The notes under the pieces: generated by a model | What the model was told of the DNA's origin: nothing | The model's database searches: none | The model's input: the letters and a program-made list of their open reading frames with translations, nothing else | In this document: piece after piece, positions 8,731 through 15,905 of the stretch | Position numbering within the stretch: position 1 is the stretch's first letter | Layout: each line of letters begins with the position of its first letter | Made by a program: the position numbers and the translations under genes | NCBI GenBank assembly: GCA_040500365.1 | Contig: CP148031.1 | Span: 2,480,001-2,544,000, forward strand | Length of the DNA stretch: 64,000 nt | Source of the DNA: Dehalobacter alkaniphilus | GTDB taxonomy: Bacteria > Bacillota > Desulfitobacteriia > Desulfitobacteriales > Syntrophobotulaceae | Reading direction: 5' to 3'

Positions 8731-10230
8731 TTATAGTATGTTTGGTGGAGACGAGAACGCCAAAGCCGAACACTCCGGCGCCCCGTCTTTATCGCATCCG
8801 TCGACAAGCTCGAGCGTGATGCTGGTCTTTTCTCCCGTGTAGTCGTACACGATCCGCAGCTCGTCGTCGTACAGGTAGACGGCCCGGACAAAGGTCTCAA
8901 TAATCTGGATCCTGAAGCGTTCACTCGACACGTCACCCTTCCCGAACCGTTTGATCCAGTAGATGATCTGGTCACGGGTGAGGAGGGGCTTGACCGCCTT
9001 CTCCTTCTCGATGGCCACTTGAAGCTCGACCTTCTGCTCCTCGAGCTCCATCATCCTGCCTTTAGTCGTGGGGGTGATGATCCCCTGCTCGATGGCCGCC
9101 ACGATGTTGCGCAGGGCCTTCCCTGTCTCTTTGAGCTGCTGCTCCAGTGAGTTCAGGATGCTCTCGTCACGCTCCCGCTGCTGGATGGCCACGGCCTCGT
9201 CGGCGATCTTCTCGATCACCTCGTCGACCAGCACGCGCTCCAGCGTCTCCCTGACCACAGTCTCCTCGAGCCAGTCCTTGCCGACCGGCTTCTTTTTGCA
9301 TACCTTTTCCCGCTTCCGCTTCGCGCAGGTGTAATAGTTATATTTCCGGCCGCTTTTCCCGGTGCCGGACTCCCCGATCATCGGGTGCCCACAGTGGCCA
9401 CAGTACAGCTTGCCGGTCAGGAGGTAGTCGACGTCAGACCACGAGGAAGCCGGCGCCCGGGCAATCTGCACGATCCTCTCCTGCACCCGGTCAAAAAGCT
9501 CCTTGTCGACGATCGGAGGGATGCCTCCCTCGATCCGCACCTTCCCGTACTTATAGACCCCGATGTATGCCTCATTCTTCAGCATCACTCGGAGGCTATT
9601 CTTGTTAAAGGCGGCGCCCCGGGATGTTTTCAGGCCGCGAGCATTAAAAGCCTCGGTGATCTCCCGCACATTGAGCCCGGAGGCATAGAGCTCGAACGCC
9701 TCGCGGACGATGGCGGCACCGGCCGGCTCGATCGCAAATTTACCGTCGGGGCCCTTTTTGAGCCCGAGGGCCAGCTTCCCGTTATTCACTTTGCACTCCA
9801 TGGCATTGTCATACATACCCCTCTTTATGTTCTCACTGAGGTTTGCACTGTACCACTCGGCCGTGCTCTCCAGCATACCCTCGAGCAGGATGCCGGCAGC
9901 ACCTTCCGGGATCGGCTCCATCGCATAGAGCACCCGGACGCCGTGACGCCGGAGGCGGCCCTTGTAGACGGCAGCGTCCTCCCTATTACGGGCGAAGCGG
10001 TCGACCTTCCAGCAGACAATGAGCTGCACCCGGCCCTTCGCCGCGTCCTGTATCATTTTTTGAAACTGCGGGCGCTTGTCCGTCTTGCCGGTGATGGCTC
10101 GATCGGCGTATTCACCGACCACCCGGATGTTGTTCTTCCGGCAAAACTCATAAATGTCGCGGAACTGCTGCTCGATGCTGACGTCCTTCTGGTTATGGCT
10201 CGAGTACCGGCCGTATATGTAGGCGGTCAT
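8731..10230 (-). CDS. Large serine recombinase (prophage integrase)
   Basis: About 499 residues. The N-terminal resolvase domain has YIYGRYSSHNQ; choosing the ATG at 10230 places the nucleophilic serine at residue 10, as in classical resolvases. A longer frame from 10278 overlaps the upstream gene by ATGA and is possible. The middle recombinase domain is followed by a zinc ribbon (CGHCG ... TCAKRKREKVC) and a coiled coil (residues about 370-420). It catalyses site-specific integration and excision. The last codons and stop (encoding NIL) lie in host DNA beyond the attL core. In the excised circle the frame would instead continue into the sequence now at the right end. Confidence 0.93.
   Translation of the reverse strand: MTAYIYGRYSSHNQKDVSIEQQFRDIYEFCRKNNIRVVGEYADRAITGKTDKRPQFQKMIQDAAKGRVQLIVCWKVDRFARNREDAAVYKGRLRRHGVRVLYAMEPIPEGAAGILLEGMLESTAEWYSANLSENIKRGMYDNAMECKVNNGKLALGLKKGPDGKFAIEPAGAAIVREAFELYASGLNVREITEAFNARGLKTSRGAAFNKNSLRVMLKNEAYIGVYKYGKVRIEGGIPPIVDKELFDRVQERIVQIARAPASSWSDVDYLLTGKLYCGHCGHPMIGESGTGKSGRKYNYYTCAKRKREKVCKKKPVGKDWLEETVVRETLERVLVDEVIEKIADEAVAIQQRERDESILNSLEQQLKETGKALRNIVAAIEQGIITPTTKGRMMELEEQKVELQVAIEKEKAVKPLLTRDQIIYWIKRFGKGDVSSERFRIQIIETFVRAVYLYDDELRIVYDYTGEKTSITLELVDGCDKDGAPECSALAFSSPPNIL
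8741..8751. repeat. attL core (11-bp direct repeat, left prophage end)
   Basis: TTTGGTGGAGA here is repeated exactly at 54593-54603, where it forms the 3' end of the tRNA-Ala gene. Base composition and gene content change abruptly from AT-rich host to GC-rich phage immediately to the right. The core lies inside the 3' end of the recombinase gene. Short identity is typical of serine recombinase sites. Confidence 0.8.
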
Positions 10231-10274
10231 CGAGTAGTCGGTGATCTCAGCCTCCGCGAAACCTGCGCGGGGCG

Positions 10275-10778
10275 TCATGCCTCCGCGTCGGCTCCCCCGA
10301 CTGCGTCACCGCTGTCGGCCTTGCCCCATCTACGGACGGCGAGCCCGTGGCTGTCGTAAAAATTGCTCAGCAGCACCGTGAAGATGTCGACGATCCACCC
10401 GATGCCGAACACCCCGCCGGTGAGCAGCCAGATGACTGCCGTCCCGGTCTTGCCCACATAGAAACGATGGGCGCCGAAGAACCCAAGGAAAAGGCAGAGG
10501 ATCAGGGCCACGCCTTTGCTCTTTTGTGACGTCTGGCGGTCTCTTGCCGGCGTGAATATGCCGACCGAGTCCGTGCCGGCGGCCGACGAGCTGCTTCCGC
10601 TGGTCTCCGAATATGACAAGCCGGATCCGGGGATGCCGACGGTCGTGGTGCTGCGCCCGGTGGTACTGATCGTGTGCCTCAGCCCCGGAACGCCGAAGGA
10701 AATGCCGGCGCTCTTTGCGCCCAAGTTCAGCCGGACGCCCGGCAGGATCTTCTTGCTTTTTCTAAACCTTAAACCCAT
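10275..10778 (-). CDS. DUF4236-TM2 membrane protein
   Basis: 167 residues. The N-terminal 55 residues match the DUF4236 pattern (GLRFRKSKKILPGVRLNLG ... GIPGSGLSYS). After a Ser-rich linker, a TM2 domain follows with two membrane helices joined by a short turn (FFGAHRFYVGK, then GGVFGIGWIVDIF). Such fusions are common near integrases and repressors of Bacillota prophages; their role is unknown and may be a lysogeny-expressed membrane function. It starts after AAAAAGGAGG and its end overlaps the longer recombinase frame by 4 nt. Confidence 0.85.
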   Translation of the reverse strand: MGLRFRKSKKILPGVRLNLGAKSAGISFGVPGLRHTISTTGRSTTTVGIPGSGLSYSETSGSSSSAAGTDSVGIFTPARDRQTSQKSKGVALILCLFLGFFGAHRFYVGKTGTAVIWLLTGGVFGIGWIVDIFTVLLSNFYDSHGLAVRRWGKADSGDAVGGADAEA

Positions 10779-10795
10779 AGAAATGCCTCCTTTTT

Positions 10796-10815
10796 GCCTC
10801 GCCTTCGGGCGGGGC
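10796..10815. repeat. GC-rich hairpin between repressor and DUF4236-TM2 genes
   Basis: GCCTCGCC and GGCGGGGC arms around a TTCG loop (CGAA on the minus strand). It lies in the 47-nt gap of the leftward operon, just upstream of the next ribosome site. It could stabilise the repressor mRNA end. It lacks a T-run on the minus strand, so it is not a clear terminator. Confidence 0.45.
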
Positions 10816-10825
10816 TCTTTATTAT

Positions 10826-11221
10826 TTAAGCCTGTTTTTGTACCAGTCGATCCTTATTATCTTTTTTATATTTGTCCTTATTAGATAAAAAGTGCGCATA
10901 TTCAACAAGGTCTTGCCGCCCGTCGTCGTTCATGTTTTCGTAAATGTTAGCTATGTACTTAACGTCATCGGGATAAGCCGGAAGATCTGGAGCGGTTTTT
11001 CCGTAAAGGTATTCCACGGAAACACCGAGCGCCTCGGCTATTTTTAATATCTTGCCGACACCGATGTTGCACTCGTTTGTTGTGCCATCAATGATATTTG
11101 AAAGAGTTGCCGGCGGCAGGATTGGCTTCCCGTTTTCACCAACGCCAGCCGAGTTACTTAGTTCCGTTTGAGACATGTCTCGATCATTTAAAATTTGCTT
11201 TATTCTAACGCCTAAAGTCAT
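10826..11221 (-). CDS. Xre-family phage repressor (CI-like)
   Basis: 131 residues. The N-terminal helix-turn-helix is SQTELSNSAGV...PPATLSNIIDG, preceded by the usual helix 1 (VRIKQILNDRD). It is followed by a short KILKIAEALGVSVEYLYG segment and a C-terminal helix that may dimerise. No LexA-type peptidase dyad is present, so induction must use another route such as an antirepressor or host RecA-independent control. It is divergently transcribed from the Cro-like gene, with three shared operators between them. Confidence 0.88.
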   Translation of the reverse strand: MTLGVRIKQILNDRDMSQTELSNSAGVGENGKPILPPATLSNIIDGTTNECNIGVGKILKIAEALGVSVEYLYGKTAPDLPAYPDDVKYIANIYENMNDDGRQDLVEYAHFLSNKDKYKKDNKDRLVQKQA

Positions 11222-11248
11222 TGTGGCACCCCCATTTCATTCCATTGT

Positions 11249-11277
11249 ATTATAACTGAAAAAATTACCAAAGTAAA
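11249..11277 (-). promoter_or_regulatory. Promoter of the repressor operon (PRM-like)
   Basis: On the minus strand a TTTACT (-35, 11277-11272) and a perfect TATAAT (-10, 11254-11249) are separated by 17 bp, ending 28 nt before the repressor start. Operator O1 lies just upstream of the -35 box. A repressor bound there could activate or limit this promoter. Confidence 0.8.
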
Positions 11278-11285
11278 TAAGATTT

Positions 11286-11369
11286 TACGGTGTACCGAAA
11301 AAACACCCATTATTTGCTTGACTTTTTCGGTCTATCGAATATAATTAGAATTAACTTCGGTGTACCGAA
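11286..11369. promoter_or_regulatory. Three phage operators (O1-O3)
   Basis: Near-identical dyads TTCGGT-N2-ACCGAA occur at 11286-11299 (TACGGT, one arm mismatch), 11326-11339 (right arm ATCGAA) and 11356-11369 (perfect). O2 fills the spacer between the -35 and -10 boxes of the rightward promoter and O3 lies just downstream of it. Repressor occupancy would therefore block early transcription. Centre-to-centre spacings are 40 and 30 bp. Confidence 0.88.
11318..11345 (+). promoter_or_regulatory. Early rightward promoter (PR-like)
   Basis: TTGACT (11318-11323), a 16-bp spacer and a perfect TATAAT (11340-11345) lie 45 bp before the Cro-like start codon. Operator O2 sits inside the spacer and O3 overlaps the likely transcription start, so this is the repressed early promoter of the prophage. 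Confidence 0.88.
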
Positions 11370-11389
11370 AAAATTAGGAGGTGAAGAAA

Positions 11390-11620
11390 ATGGCATACCC
11401 AAACCTGACCGCCGAAATGAAGCGGGTGGGAATAGACCCCAAGAGCATCGCCGAGGCAGTCGGCCGCTCCCCTGACACGATCAACAACTGGTTAAAGGGC
11501 AAGGGAGAGTTCCCGATCGGCAAGGCGTTCATCGTGCAGGAAAAATTTTTCCCGACGCTGCCGATCGCGTATCTGTTCAGCCCGAAACCGATCACGCCAC
11601 CCGTACAGAGCACAAAGTAA
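11390..11620 (+). CDS. Small helix-turn-helix protein, Cro-like
   Basis: 76 residues. It contains an Xre-type DNA-binding motif (IDPKSIAEAVGRSPDTINNWLKG) and little else. It is the first gene of the rightward operon, divergent from the repressor and behind PR. These properties fit a Cro-type regulator that turns down the repressor. The ATG at 11390 follows TAGGAGG with 8-nt spacing; the GTG at 11381 overlaps the ribosome site and is less likely. Confidence 0.8.
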   Translation: MAYPNLTAEMKRVGIDPKSIAEAVGRSPDTINNWLKGKGEFPIGKAFIVQEKFFPTLPIAYLFSPKPITPPVQSTK

Positions 11621-11676
11621 CCCAAATACGCCAAGACCACCGGCCCAACGGCCGGCCGAATGAAAGGAGCAATCAC

Positions 11677-12417
11677 ATGAAAAGAATTAAGAACCTAAAC
11701 GGGTACGCCATCTATCAGGCGGGCGCCCGGGATGTCACAAAGTACGGTTTTGAGGATGGCAGCTTTTACGTTTATTTTGCCTCTGATGTCAAAGACTTCG
11801 GCCTGACCAACAGCACGCCGGAATACGAGGGCTGCGGCAGCCTCGAGGAAGCAGAGGCCAACTGCGCCGGGAACTTTGCCCGGGCCAAGGAAATCGTCGA
11901 GGAGCGCACGACAGCGGCCTCCATGGAGGAGATCCTCGAGGTCGAGGCTCAGCTCGATGCCGGCATGGATCCCGACGAGATCGCCGAGCTGGCCGAACAG
12001 GAGACCGTCGCCGACGTCATCGCCTCCAAGTTCCCGAGCGTACCGCAGCCCGATGTACTCGCCCTCGCCGGCAAACTTGAACAGATACGCCCTGGGCTCA
12101 CCCCTGAGCAGGCGGCCGAGCTTATTGAGGCGGCCGAAAGGATATTCAACACGGTGAGGGCCGCCTTCGACGAGGTGGTGGCCGCCGTCATGAGGATCGG
12201 CAAGGCGCTCGCCGAGATCGCCGCCCCTGTCATGAAGCAGGCAGCCAAGGGCCTCGACCAGTTCCACGACGCTCTCCTCTACGCTACGGCCGAGGATCCG
12301 AAGCACTGGCACTACTACAAGCACGCCAAGAAGGCCCGCACGCGCAAGAAATACCGGCACCGCCTCGAGAAGTCGCTGGCCAAGGCGCTGGCCGCCGGTA
12401 GTGGAGGCCCTTCGTGA
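11677..12417 (+). CDS. Hypothetical phage early protein
   Basis: 246 residues, not recognised. An N-terminal part (about 1-60) looks globular (KNLNGYAIYQAG... SFYVYFASDVKDF). A long acidic, Ala/Glu-rich helical stretch follows, and a basic C-terminus (HYYKHAKKARTRKKYRHRLEKS) could bind nucleic acid. It starts after GAAAGGAG and its stop overlaps the next ATG (TGATG), so translation is coupled to the small zinc-ribbon gene. Confidence 0.6.
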   Translation: MKRIKNLNGYAIYQAGARDVTKYGFEDGSFYVYFASDVKDFGLTNSTPEYEGCGSLEEAEANCAGNFARAKEIVEERTTAASMEEILEVEAQLDAGMDPDEIAELAEQETVADVIASKFPSVPQPDVLALAGKLEQIRPGLTPEQAAELIEAAERIFNTVRAAFDEVVAAVMRIGKALAEIAAPVMKQAAKGLDQFHDALLYATAEDPKHWHYYKHAKKARTRKKYRHRLEKSLAKALAAGSGGPS

Positions 12418-12590
12418 TGGCGAGGTGCGCCGGGTGCGGGATGTCGTGGAACATCAGCCTATACGCTAAGATCCCAAAATCCGGCTATATTTGCCCACGC
12501 TGCGAGAGCCGGATCCGCGCCGGTGAAACGCTTGACGAAATAAAAGCCCGGCCACAGAGCCGACCGAAACGAGGTAGAGCAGATGGTTGA
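12417..12590 (+). CDS. 57-residue zinc-ribbon protein
   Basis: Short gene between two longer ones, overlapping both by a few bases (TGATG at its start, and its stop inside the next gene). The protein MARCAGCGMSW...GYICPRCESRI contains two CxxC pairs 18 residues apart, a standard zinc-ribbon spacing. The tail is basic (RPQSRPKRGRADG). Tight coupling on both sides and the clean metal site support a real gene. No specific function is known. Confidence 0.75.
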   Translation: MARCAGCGMSWNISLYAKIPKSGYICPRCESRIRAGETLDEIKARPQSRPKRGRADG

Positions 12591-14013
12591 GTTCATAAAG
12601 GACAAAGATTGCACACGAGACACGCCGGTCGGGCTCGGACACCAATGCGCTGCGCTTTATGGTACGGGCATGAGGATCATGCCGGCACAGCAGGGAAAGC
12701 GCGAGAGCGACTACGACAGAAGCATATACCTCGGCGAGCTGCTCCCGTTGGAGGACTATGACGTCATCGTCGTCCTGTTCTCTGGTGGAAAGGATAGCAC
12801 CGCCGCATACTTCAAGCTGCTGGAACTGGGCGTCCCGAAGGAAAAGATCGAGCTCTGGCATCACGACATCGACGGAGGGAACCCGGATCGCCGAATGGAT
12901 TGGCCGGTCACGCAGGCATATAACAAAGCGTTCGCAGCGGCCGAGGACGTGAAGCTCCGCACCAGTTGGCGAGTCAACGGATTTTTCGGGGAGCTTTACA
13001 GGATCGGCGCCAGCTACCCGATCGAATACGAAGCCGACGGAATAGTCAAAACCTGTCGCCTATCCAAGAACCAGATCAGGAGCGAGGAGCTCCGGGAGCA
13101 GATCCTCGGCGGGATCGCAGAGGATGACGAGCTCAAAGAATACGGCTACCGCATGAAGTTCCCTGCAAAGTCTGGAGACCTTGCCCGACGCTGGTGCAGC
13201 GCATACCTGAAAATTGACGTCGCCGACACCGTCATTAGGAACCTGAAAGAACTGGGGACGGTTGAGAAGTTCCCGGCCAAGAGTGGAATCGGCTCCGGCC
13301 GCTGGTGCAGCCCCCAGCTAAAGCGCGAGGTTGCCGACAGCGTGGTTAGAAATCTCGAGGAGCTCAGTGAACTCGGCACCACTCGGCACAAGTTCCCGGC
13401 AAAAAGCGGATGCCATCAGGGCCGCTGGTGCTCCGGCAGCCTAAAGGCGCAAGTCCAGAGCGGCATCACCACTGACATCGAGGAAATAAAACAAGGGGCG
13501 AAGATCCTGATCGTATCCGGCGAGCGCCGGGGCGAGAGTGCCGGGCGTGCGAAGTACAACGAAATGGAGATACACCGCACAAATGCAACGGCAAAGGCCA
13601 AGCGACTGGTGCATCAATGGAGACCAGTCATCGACTACTCGGAGCGAGACGTTTGGGAGGTCATCAAGCGACACAACGTCAGGCCGCACCCCTGCTACTC
13701 GGCCGGGTGGAACCGCTGCTCGTGTATGATGTGCATTTTTAGCCTGCCGAAGCACTGGGCGGGCATCCGCGAGCTATTCCCTGATGAATACCAAGCCATG
13801 AAAGACGACGAGCACCGCCTCGGCTTCACGATTGACAACAAGAAGGGCCTCGACGAGTACACGGGCGAAGCCGAGAGCTGCCTGAGCGATGACCAAACCG
13901 CGATCATGCAAATAAAGACCGGGACTTTTATGGTCTCCGACGTCTACACAAAGCCCGGGACGTGGGCCTTCCCCGCTGGAGCGTTCAAGGGAAGCGACGG
14001 CGGCCCCTGCTAA
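12583..14013 (+). CDS. PAPS-reductase/ATP-pyrophosphatase family protein with a triplicated internal segment
   Basis: 476 residues. The PP-loop SGGKDST (residues 67-73) marks the adenine-nucleotide alpha hydrolase superfamily that includes PAPS reductases and DndC; later parts such as ILIVSGERRGESAGRAKYNE are typical of phage members. Unusually, a motif KFPAKSG-x4-RWCS-x2-LK...L-E-L occurs three times in tandem, starting at residues 192, 229 and 270. Each copy contributes one cysteine. A C-terminal CxxC pair (RCSCMMC) could bind metal. The substrate is unknown; sulfur transfer or a nucleotide modification is possible. Start at 12583 overlaps the preceding stop. Confidence 0.8.
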   Translation: MVEFIKDKDCTRDTPVGLGHQCAALYGTGMRIMPAQQGKRESDYDRSIYLGELLPLEDYDVIVVLFSGGKDSTAAYFKLLELGVPKEKIELWHHDIDGGNPDRRMDWPVTQAYNKAFAAAEDVKLRTSWRVNGFFGELYRIGASYPIEYEADGIVKTCRLSKNQIRSEELREQILGGIAEDDELKEYGYRMKFPAKSGDLARRWCSAYLKIDVADTVIRNLKELGTVEKFPAKSGIGSGRWCSPQLKREVADSVVRNLEELSELGTTRHKFPAKSGCHQGRWCSGSLKAQVQSGITTDIEEIKQGAKILIVSGERRGESAGRAKYNEMEIHRTNATAKAKRLVHQWRPVIDYSERDVWEVIKRHNVRPHPCYSAGWNRCSCMMCIFSLPKHWAGIRELFPDEYQAMKDDEHRLGFTIDNKKGLDEYTGEAESCLSDDQTAIMQIKTGTFMVSDVYTKPGTWAFPAGAFKGSDGGPC

Positions 14014-14030
14014 AAGAAAGGAGCTACACC

Positions 14031-14951
14031 ATGCCAAAGATCGAATATATCCCCAAAAACTTCAGGCCCGACAGTCTTGGCCTGATTGAGAGGATCAACA
14101 GCATCATCGGTGACTATGCCCGGCAGGGCTTCAGCCTGACGCTCAGGCAGGTCTACTACCAGATGGTAGCCCGGGCCATCATCCCCAACAACGAGCGCAG
14201 CTACAAGAACCTCGGGAACCTGATCAGCGACGCCCGCCTTGCCGGCCTGATCGACTGGGAGGCCATTGAGGACAGGACGCGAAACCTCCGCGGGAACTCT
14301 CACTGGACGACGCCCGGCAGCATGATCGACTCGGCTGCGTATTCCTACCACCTCGACCACTGGAAGGGCCAAGAGAACTATGTCGAGGTGTGGGTGGAGA
14401 AAGACGCCCTCGTCGGAATCGTCGGCCAGATATGTGGAAAGTTCGACGTCAGCTTCTTTTCCTGCCGCGGGTATGTCTCGCAGTCGGAAATGTGGGGAGC
14501 TGCCCGGAGGCTCCGGCGCCACGCCGACCAAGGTCAGAACATCGTCCTCCTCCACCTCGGCGATCATGACCCAAGTGGGAAGGACATGAGCCGCGACATC
14601 GTCGACCGGCTGAACACCTTCGAGACCGAGAGCGTCGACTTCAACCGTCTGGCTCTCAACATGGATCAGATTGAGCTCTACAACCCGCCCCCGAACCCGA
14701 CCAAGCTGACCGACAGCCGCGCCACCGGCTACATAGACCAATACGGCTATGAGTGCTGGGAGCTCGATGCTCTGGAGCCGCAGGTCATCAGCGACCTGAT
14801 CAGCAAGAACGTCCGCAAATACCGCGACGACAAGCTCTACAACGCCATCATCAAGCAGGAGCGCGAGGAGAAGGAGCTCCTCGAGGATCTGGCTGAGAAC
14901 TGGCCGGGCATCGCCGAGAACTGGGACGACATCAAGGCCCGGTATTGCTAA
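14031..14951 (+). CDS. Phage protein with a Toprim/Spo11-like signature
   Basis: 306 residues. The N-terminal third (LIERINSIIGDYARQGFSLTLRQVYYQMVA) resembles a winged-helix DNA-binding region. The middle holds VEKDALVGI and LGDHDPSGKDM. This glutamate followed by an Asp-x-Asp-Pro-x-Gly acidic pair resembles the Toprim fold of topoisomerase VI subunit A and Spo11. I have seen close relatives annotated only as hypothetical phage proteins. Start chosen at 14031 because GAAAGGAG precedes it; the upstream part of the frame overlaps the previous gene. A DNA-cleaving or recombination role is inference. Confidence 0.7.
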   Translation: MPKIEYIPKNFRPDSLGLIERINSIIGDYARQGFSLTLRQVYYQMVARAIIPNNERSYKNLGNLISDARLAGLIDWEAIEDRTRNLRGNSHWTTPGSMIDSAAYSYHLDHWKGQENYVEVWVEKDALVGIVGQICGKFDVSFFSCRGYVSQSEMWGAARRLRRHADQGQNIVLLHLGDHDPSGKDMSRDIVDRLNTFETESVDFNRLALNMDQIELYNPPPNPTKLTDSRATGYIDQYGYECWELDALEPQVISDLISKNVRKYRDDKLYNAIIKQEREEKELLEDLAENWPGIAENWDDIKARYC

Positions 14952-14987
14952 GCAGCCGGCGCCGCCCTGAACGAAAGGAGGGAAACC

Positions 14988-15215
14988 ATGGCCATATACA
15001 TCACCTGCCCAACATGCGGCAGTAACCTCGATCGCGGGGAACGGTGCGACTGCCAAGACATCGACATCGAGCCCGAAAAAATCCCGGCGACGGCCCTGAA
15101 TGGAGCCGCCCGCGCCGCCCTTCATGCGGCAGCTAAAGCCTTCGAGGATCCCGAGATCGCCGCCGACTTTGAACGGTGGCAAGCCGAACGAAACGCCAAA
15201 CAGGCGGCCGTCTGA
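14988..15215 (+). CDS. Small Cys-rich phage protein
   Basis: 75 residues. The N-terminus carries CPTCGSNLDRGERCDC, a compact CxxC...CxC metal-binding site. The rest is a charged helix (ALHAAAKAFEDPEIAADFERW). A strong GAAAGGAGG ribosome site precedes the ATG. It sits directly upstream of the DGR-diversified gene. No specific function known. Confidence 0.65.
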   Translation: MAIYITCPTCGSNLDRGERCDCQDIDIEPEKIPATALNGAARAALHAAAKAFEDPEIAADFERWQAERNAKQAAV

Positions 15216-15242
15216 CCGCCATAAATGAAAGGAGCAAACCCA

Positions 15243-15905
15243 ATGAAAAACCAACTCAAGAACATCGAAAGAGGCAACGCCATCCCCTTCGCCGGCTACG
15301 AGTGGATCGTGCTGGAACACGACGCCGCAGCCAACACCACCCTCGTCCTCATGGCCGACATCCTCGAGAACCGGGCCTTTGATGACGACAATAACGCCGA
15401 CTGGCGCCAGAGCTCGGCCCGCAAGCACCTGAACGGCGCCTTCCTTGACAACCTGACGGACGCAGCCGATGGCGCGGCCCGCCACATCATGAAGGCCACG
15501 GTCAACCTGATGGCCGAGGACGGCACATTCCGCGAGACCTGCACCGACAACGTGTTCCTGCTCTCCTGCGACCAGTACAGAAAGCACCGCGACATTATTG
15601 CGCCGCTTGACGGATGGTGGTGGACGCTCACCCGGTACAGCGCCTCGAACTCGTACTACGTGCGCAGCGTCAACACTGATGGCACGCTGTACTACAACTA
15701 CGCCTACAACGGCTACAACGGCCTTCGCCCCGCTTTGCTCTTGTCCTCTGATCTCTTGATCTCCGACATCCCTGAGCTGAGCGACGAGACGCTCGAGGAG
15801 CTCGCAGCCGTCAGCAAAGAGGCCGGCGTCTCGCTGGAGGCGGCCATCGGCTGGATCAAGACGATCCTCGCCTCCCTTCCTAAGAAGGAGGCAGACGATG
15901 AATAA
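15243..15905 (+). CDS. Early-region DGR target protein with DUF6273 C-type-lectin-like domain (VR1)
   Basis: 220 residues. The fold signature is DUF6273, a C-type-lectin/formylglycine-enzyme relative: WRQSSARKHLNGAF, NVFLLSCDQY, then WWWTLTRYSASNSYYVRS and GLRPALLLSS. Residues 133-164 are encoded by variable repeat VR1, matching the DGR template at 48837-48930 except at six template adenines. The variable residues fall in the ligand-binding loop of this fold. A helical acidic tail of about 45 residues follows. There is no signal peptide or membrane helix, so the protein appears cytosolic. It lies among replication and recombination genes, 33 kb from the retroelement, which is unusual for a DGR target. 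ATG chosen at 15243 after GAAAGGAG. Confidence 0.88.
   Translation: MKNQLKNIERGNAIPFAGYEWIVLEHDAAANTTLVLMADILENRAFDDDNNADWRQSSARKHLNGAFLDNLTDAADGAARHIMKATVNLMAEDGTFRETCTDNVFLLSCDQYRKHRDIIAPLDGWWWTLTRYSASNSYYVRSVNTDGTLYYNYAYNGYNGLRPALLLSSDLLISDIPELSDETLEELAAVSKEAGVSLEAAIGWIKTILASLPKKEADDE
15641..15734 (+). repeat. DGR variable repeat VR1 (remote target)
   Basis: 94 nt aligned without gaps to the template repeat at 48837-48930. Exactly six differences, all at template A: five A to T and one A to G. The 3' end (GGCCTTCGCCCCGCT) is identical in TR and both VRs and free of adenine, as expected for the homing-initiation end. The reading frame matches the template frame, so AAC codons become TAC or AGC. 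Confidence 0.96.
15744..15767 (+). promoter_or_regulatory. Conserved 24-nt element downstream of VR1
   Basis: Begins TCCTCTGATCTCTTGATC and starts 10 nt past the VR1 end. The same element with two changes begins at the same distance after VR2 (51017) but is absent after the template. It can form a short stem (GATC-TCTT-GATC). Candidate target-recognition element for retrohoming; the protein-level match LLISD is an alternative explanation. Confidence 0.5.

Noticed and set aside
15641..15734. Possibility that this copy is the template and 48837-48930 a variable repeat
   Set aside because: All differences are A in the 48837 copy and T or G here, and this copy lies inside a protein gene. Adenine-specific mutagenesis therefore runs from 48837 to here.
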